Shown here piece by piece: positions 23,989-25,014 of a stretch of 25,014 nucleotides of DNA. Location: positions 1-25,014 of the forward strand of contig ADNK01001293.1 of assembly GCA_000320545.1 (NCBI GenBank). The letters are read 5' to 3'. Source of the stretch: Bigelowiella natans CCMP2755 (Eukaryota > Cercozoa > Chlorarachniophyceae). The stretch's first letter is position 1; every line of letters starts with the position of its first letter. Under the pieces are notes generated by a model that ran no database searches, was not told the origin of the DNA, and saw nothing but the letters and a program-made list of their open reading frames with translations. The position numbers and the translations under genes are program-made.

Positions 23989-25014
23989 AAAAATTGGAAG
24001 CCCCCCCCATGTTTTTTAAAAAAATATTGAAACCAAGGAAAAAAATTTTTTGTTTTTGAAATTTTTCTTTTTGGGTTTCCCCCAACAAGGGGGGAATATA
24101 AATTTTTCAAACGCTGGTCCCCCCCCCCCCCCCCCCCAAAAAAAAAAAGGTTTGCTTGTGGAATGCTATGGATGGCTACCGGTTAGTTAAGAGCGATGGA
24201 TATAACGTGCCTCAAATGGAAAAAAAAATCATGGCTAAGGTAGATACACACCGCGTGAACGAATAGGTAAACAACGCAACATGAAGAACACAAGGGCATT
24301 TGAGTTGAACGGTATCCTGGGCCTTTCGCTTGAGAATTTTTTTGGCGGAAGCAACACTCGTCAACGATGATTCCTCACCATTGCAATTGCAGGATGGAAT
24401 AAGCAAGTCGGCTGAGATTAAAGAGAAAATGAAGCACATCAATGTAACGTGATATATATTATTCACATTTCCTCTCTTTCTGTCTCCATCTGGCCTCTCC
24501 CCCCCCCCCCCACACACACACACACCACTGCCATTACCAAAGACACGGGTGTCGCTCCACGGTCCCCATCCCTCCTCTGCCTCGTTAGAGTTCTGCTGTT
24601 GATTAATGGCATTTTTCTTTCGTTTGTGTCGCCGAAGTCCTCTGCAACCACCACCACCACCACCATCACCACCATCATCTTCATCATCATCATCATTCAT
24701 AGGACAAGTTCTATAAGCTGCACCGCAAGCCTATCATCGCCTTGCAATTTCTGAACCCTTGGGTCGAGGTACTGCTTACGATCTATGCGTAATAATAATA
24801 TGCAGAATCGTGTTGTCCCAAGTATAAGCGCGAAAACACCAGCATAATGTCCATCGTTCTTGACCCCCCTCCCCCCTGGGTCGTAAGTAAAAAGTTGTAT
24901 TCCTCTATTATTTTCTGCCGCCTGCATCTTCAGGTGCCAATGAGCAAGAAAGAGCAGGAAGATGACAGCAAGCACGGGGGGGGAGCGCCGGACTATAAGC
25001 ACTCAGCCAATAGC
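23244..25014 (+). CDS. WD-repeat protein, 5' part (runs off the window)
   Basis: Seven exons are visible: 23244-23333, 23531-23612, 23802-23878, 24150-24239, 24393-24443, 24703-24768 and 24934 to the window end; six GT-AG introns of 153-271 nt all close in frame, giving 179 residues so far. The start MSEKVEKINAVAFHPTLPHI is a first WD blade (AVAFHP, then HIAAVGES, then ARVYDLVSGK). A second blade follows (NNVCYSHDGRFLATATFDQD ... VCLWNAMDGY), with an Asp/Asn/Pro-rich loop of about 15 residues inserted before its last strand. Then comes a charged helical insert (residues about 100-150: MEKKIMAK, KSAEIKEKMKHIN, DKFYKLHRKP) and the first strand of a third blade (PIIALQFLNPW), again interrupted by a charged segment (SKKEQEDDSKHGGG). 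WD propellers are scaffolds; no subfamily is recognised. Exon 4 follows an A-run acceptor in doubtful sequence, and exon 7 has a run of eight G, so both deserve checking. Confidence 0.82.
23667..23743. repeat. (CT)n(CA)n microsatellite in WD-gene intron 2
   Basis: CTCTCTCC/CT run to 23730, then CA to 23743. Confidence 0.95.
23931..23992. repeat. compound (CA)n(TA)n(A)n in WD-gene intron 3
   Basis: CA 23931-23953, TA to 23982, then an A run. Confidence 0.95.
23993..24149. other. homopolymer-rich stretch, possibly unreliable sequence
   Basis: After the (CA)n(TA)n the sequence becomes almost entirely runs of 3-9 identical bases and then 19 C followed by 11 A. This texture is unlike every other intron here and is typical of failing base calls behind a microsatellite. 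It lies wholly inside intron 3 of the WD gene and abuts the acceptor of exon 4. Confidence 0.5.
24499..24525. repeat. (C)n(CA)n repeat in WD-gene intron 5
   Basis: Run of 13 C followed by CA to about 24525. Confidence 0.9.
24647..24700. repeat. (CCA)n(CAT)n trinucleotide repeat at the end of WD-gene intron 5
   Basis: CCA units to 24668, then CAT units running directly into the 3' splice site (TTCATAG) of exon 6; the same arrangement is seen before exon 8 of the EF-hand gene. Confidence 0.9.

Overview
This is nuclear DNA from an intron-rich eukaryote, most likely a unicellular protist. The evidence is: genes split by GT-AG introns that close perfectly in phase, near-AATAAA signals, secreted Cys-rich and E2-like proteins of eukaryotic type, a VID27/DEM-family protein, and very many (CA)n, (TA)n, (CT)n and (CAT)n microsatellites. 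Introns are 54-382 nt and mostly phase 0. The lineage cannot be fixed from the window alone; a rhizarian (for example a chlorarachniophyte) or another algal/heterotrophic protist would fit, but that is a guess.

Layout, left to right: (TA)n; a possible first exon of a leftward gene (326-484, -); a large secreted protein with tandem ShKT-like modules (1626-4546, +, one intron); a class 3 lipase (6045-7073, -, no intron); a nine-exon gene for a beta-sandwich/coiled-coil/two-EF-hand protein (8064-11498, +); a long gene-free, palindrome-rich stretch; a 16-exon VID27-family gene (13869-17301, -); divergently from it a four-exon calmodulin-like gene with degenerate EF-hands (17785-18644, +); a second palindrome-rich gap; a multi-exon ubiquitin E2-variant gene without the active-site Cys (20063-about 22432, -); and the first seven exons of a WD-repeat gene that leaves the window (23244-25014, +).

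The exon models were built by hand from splice-site motifs, frame closure and, where recognised, family motifs. VID27, the lipase, the EF-hand genes, the secreted protein and the WD gene are well supported; the 5' exons of the E2-variant gene and the leftmost exon are not. There is no operon logic: genes are on alternating strands and appear functionally independent (secretion/extracellular, lipid hydrolysis, Ca2+ or EF-hand proteins, ubiquitin, WD scaffold).

The non-coding DNA is the more unusual part. The nine-exon EF-hand gene carries in its introns a family of short inverted-repeat elements, degenerate telomere-like CCCTAA runs, a palindromic compound microsatellite and a decayed copy of its own second EF-hand exon. 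Three intergenic islands are rich in CATG, TGCA, CTAG and GCATGC words and carry roughly 60-bp imperfect tandem repeats. One intron near the right end looks like poor-quality sequence after a microsatellite.
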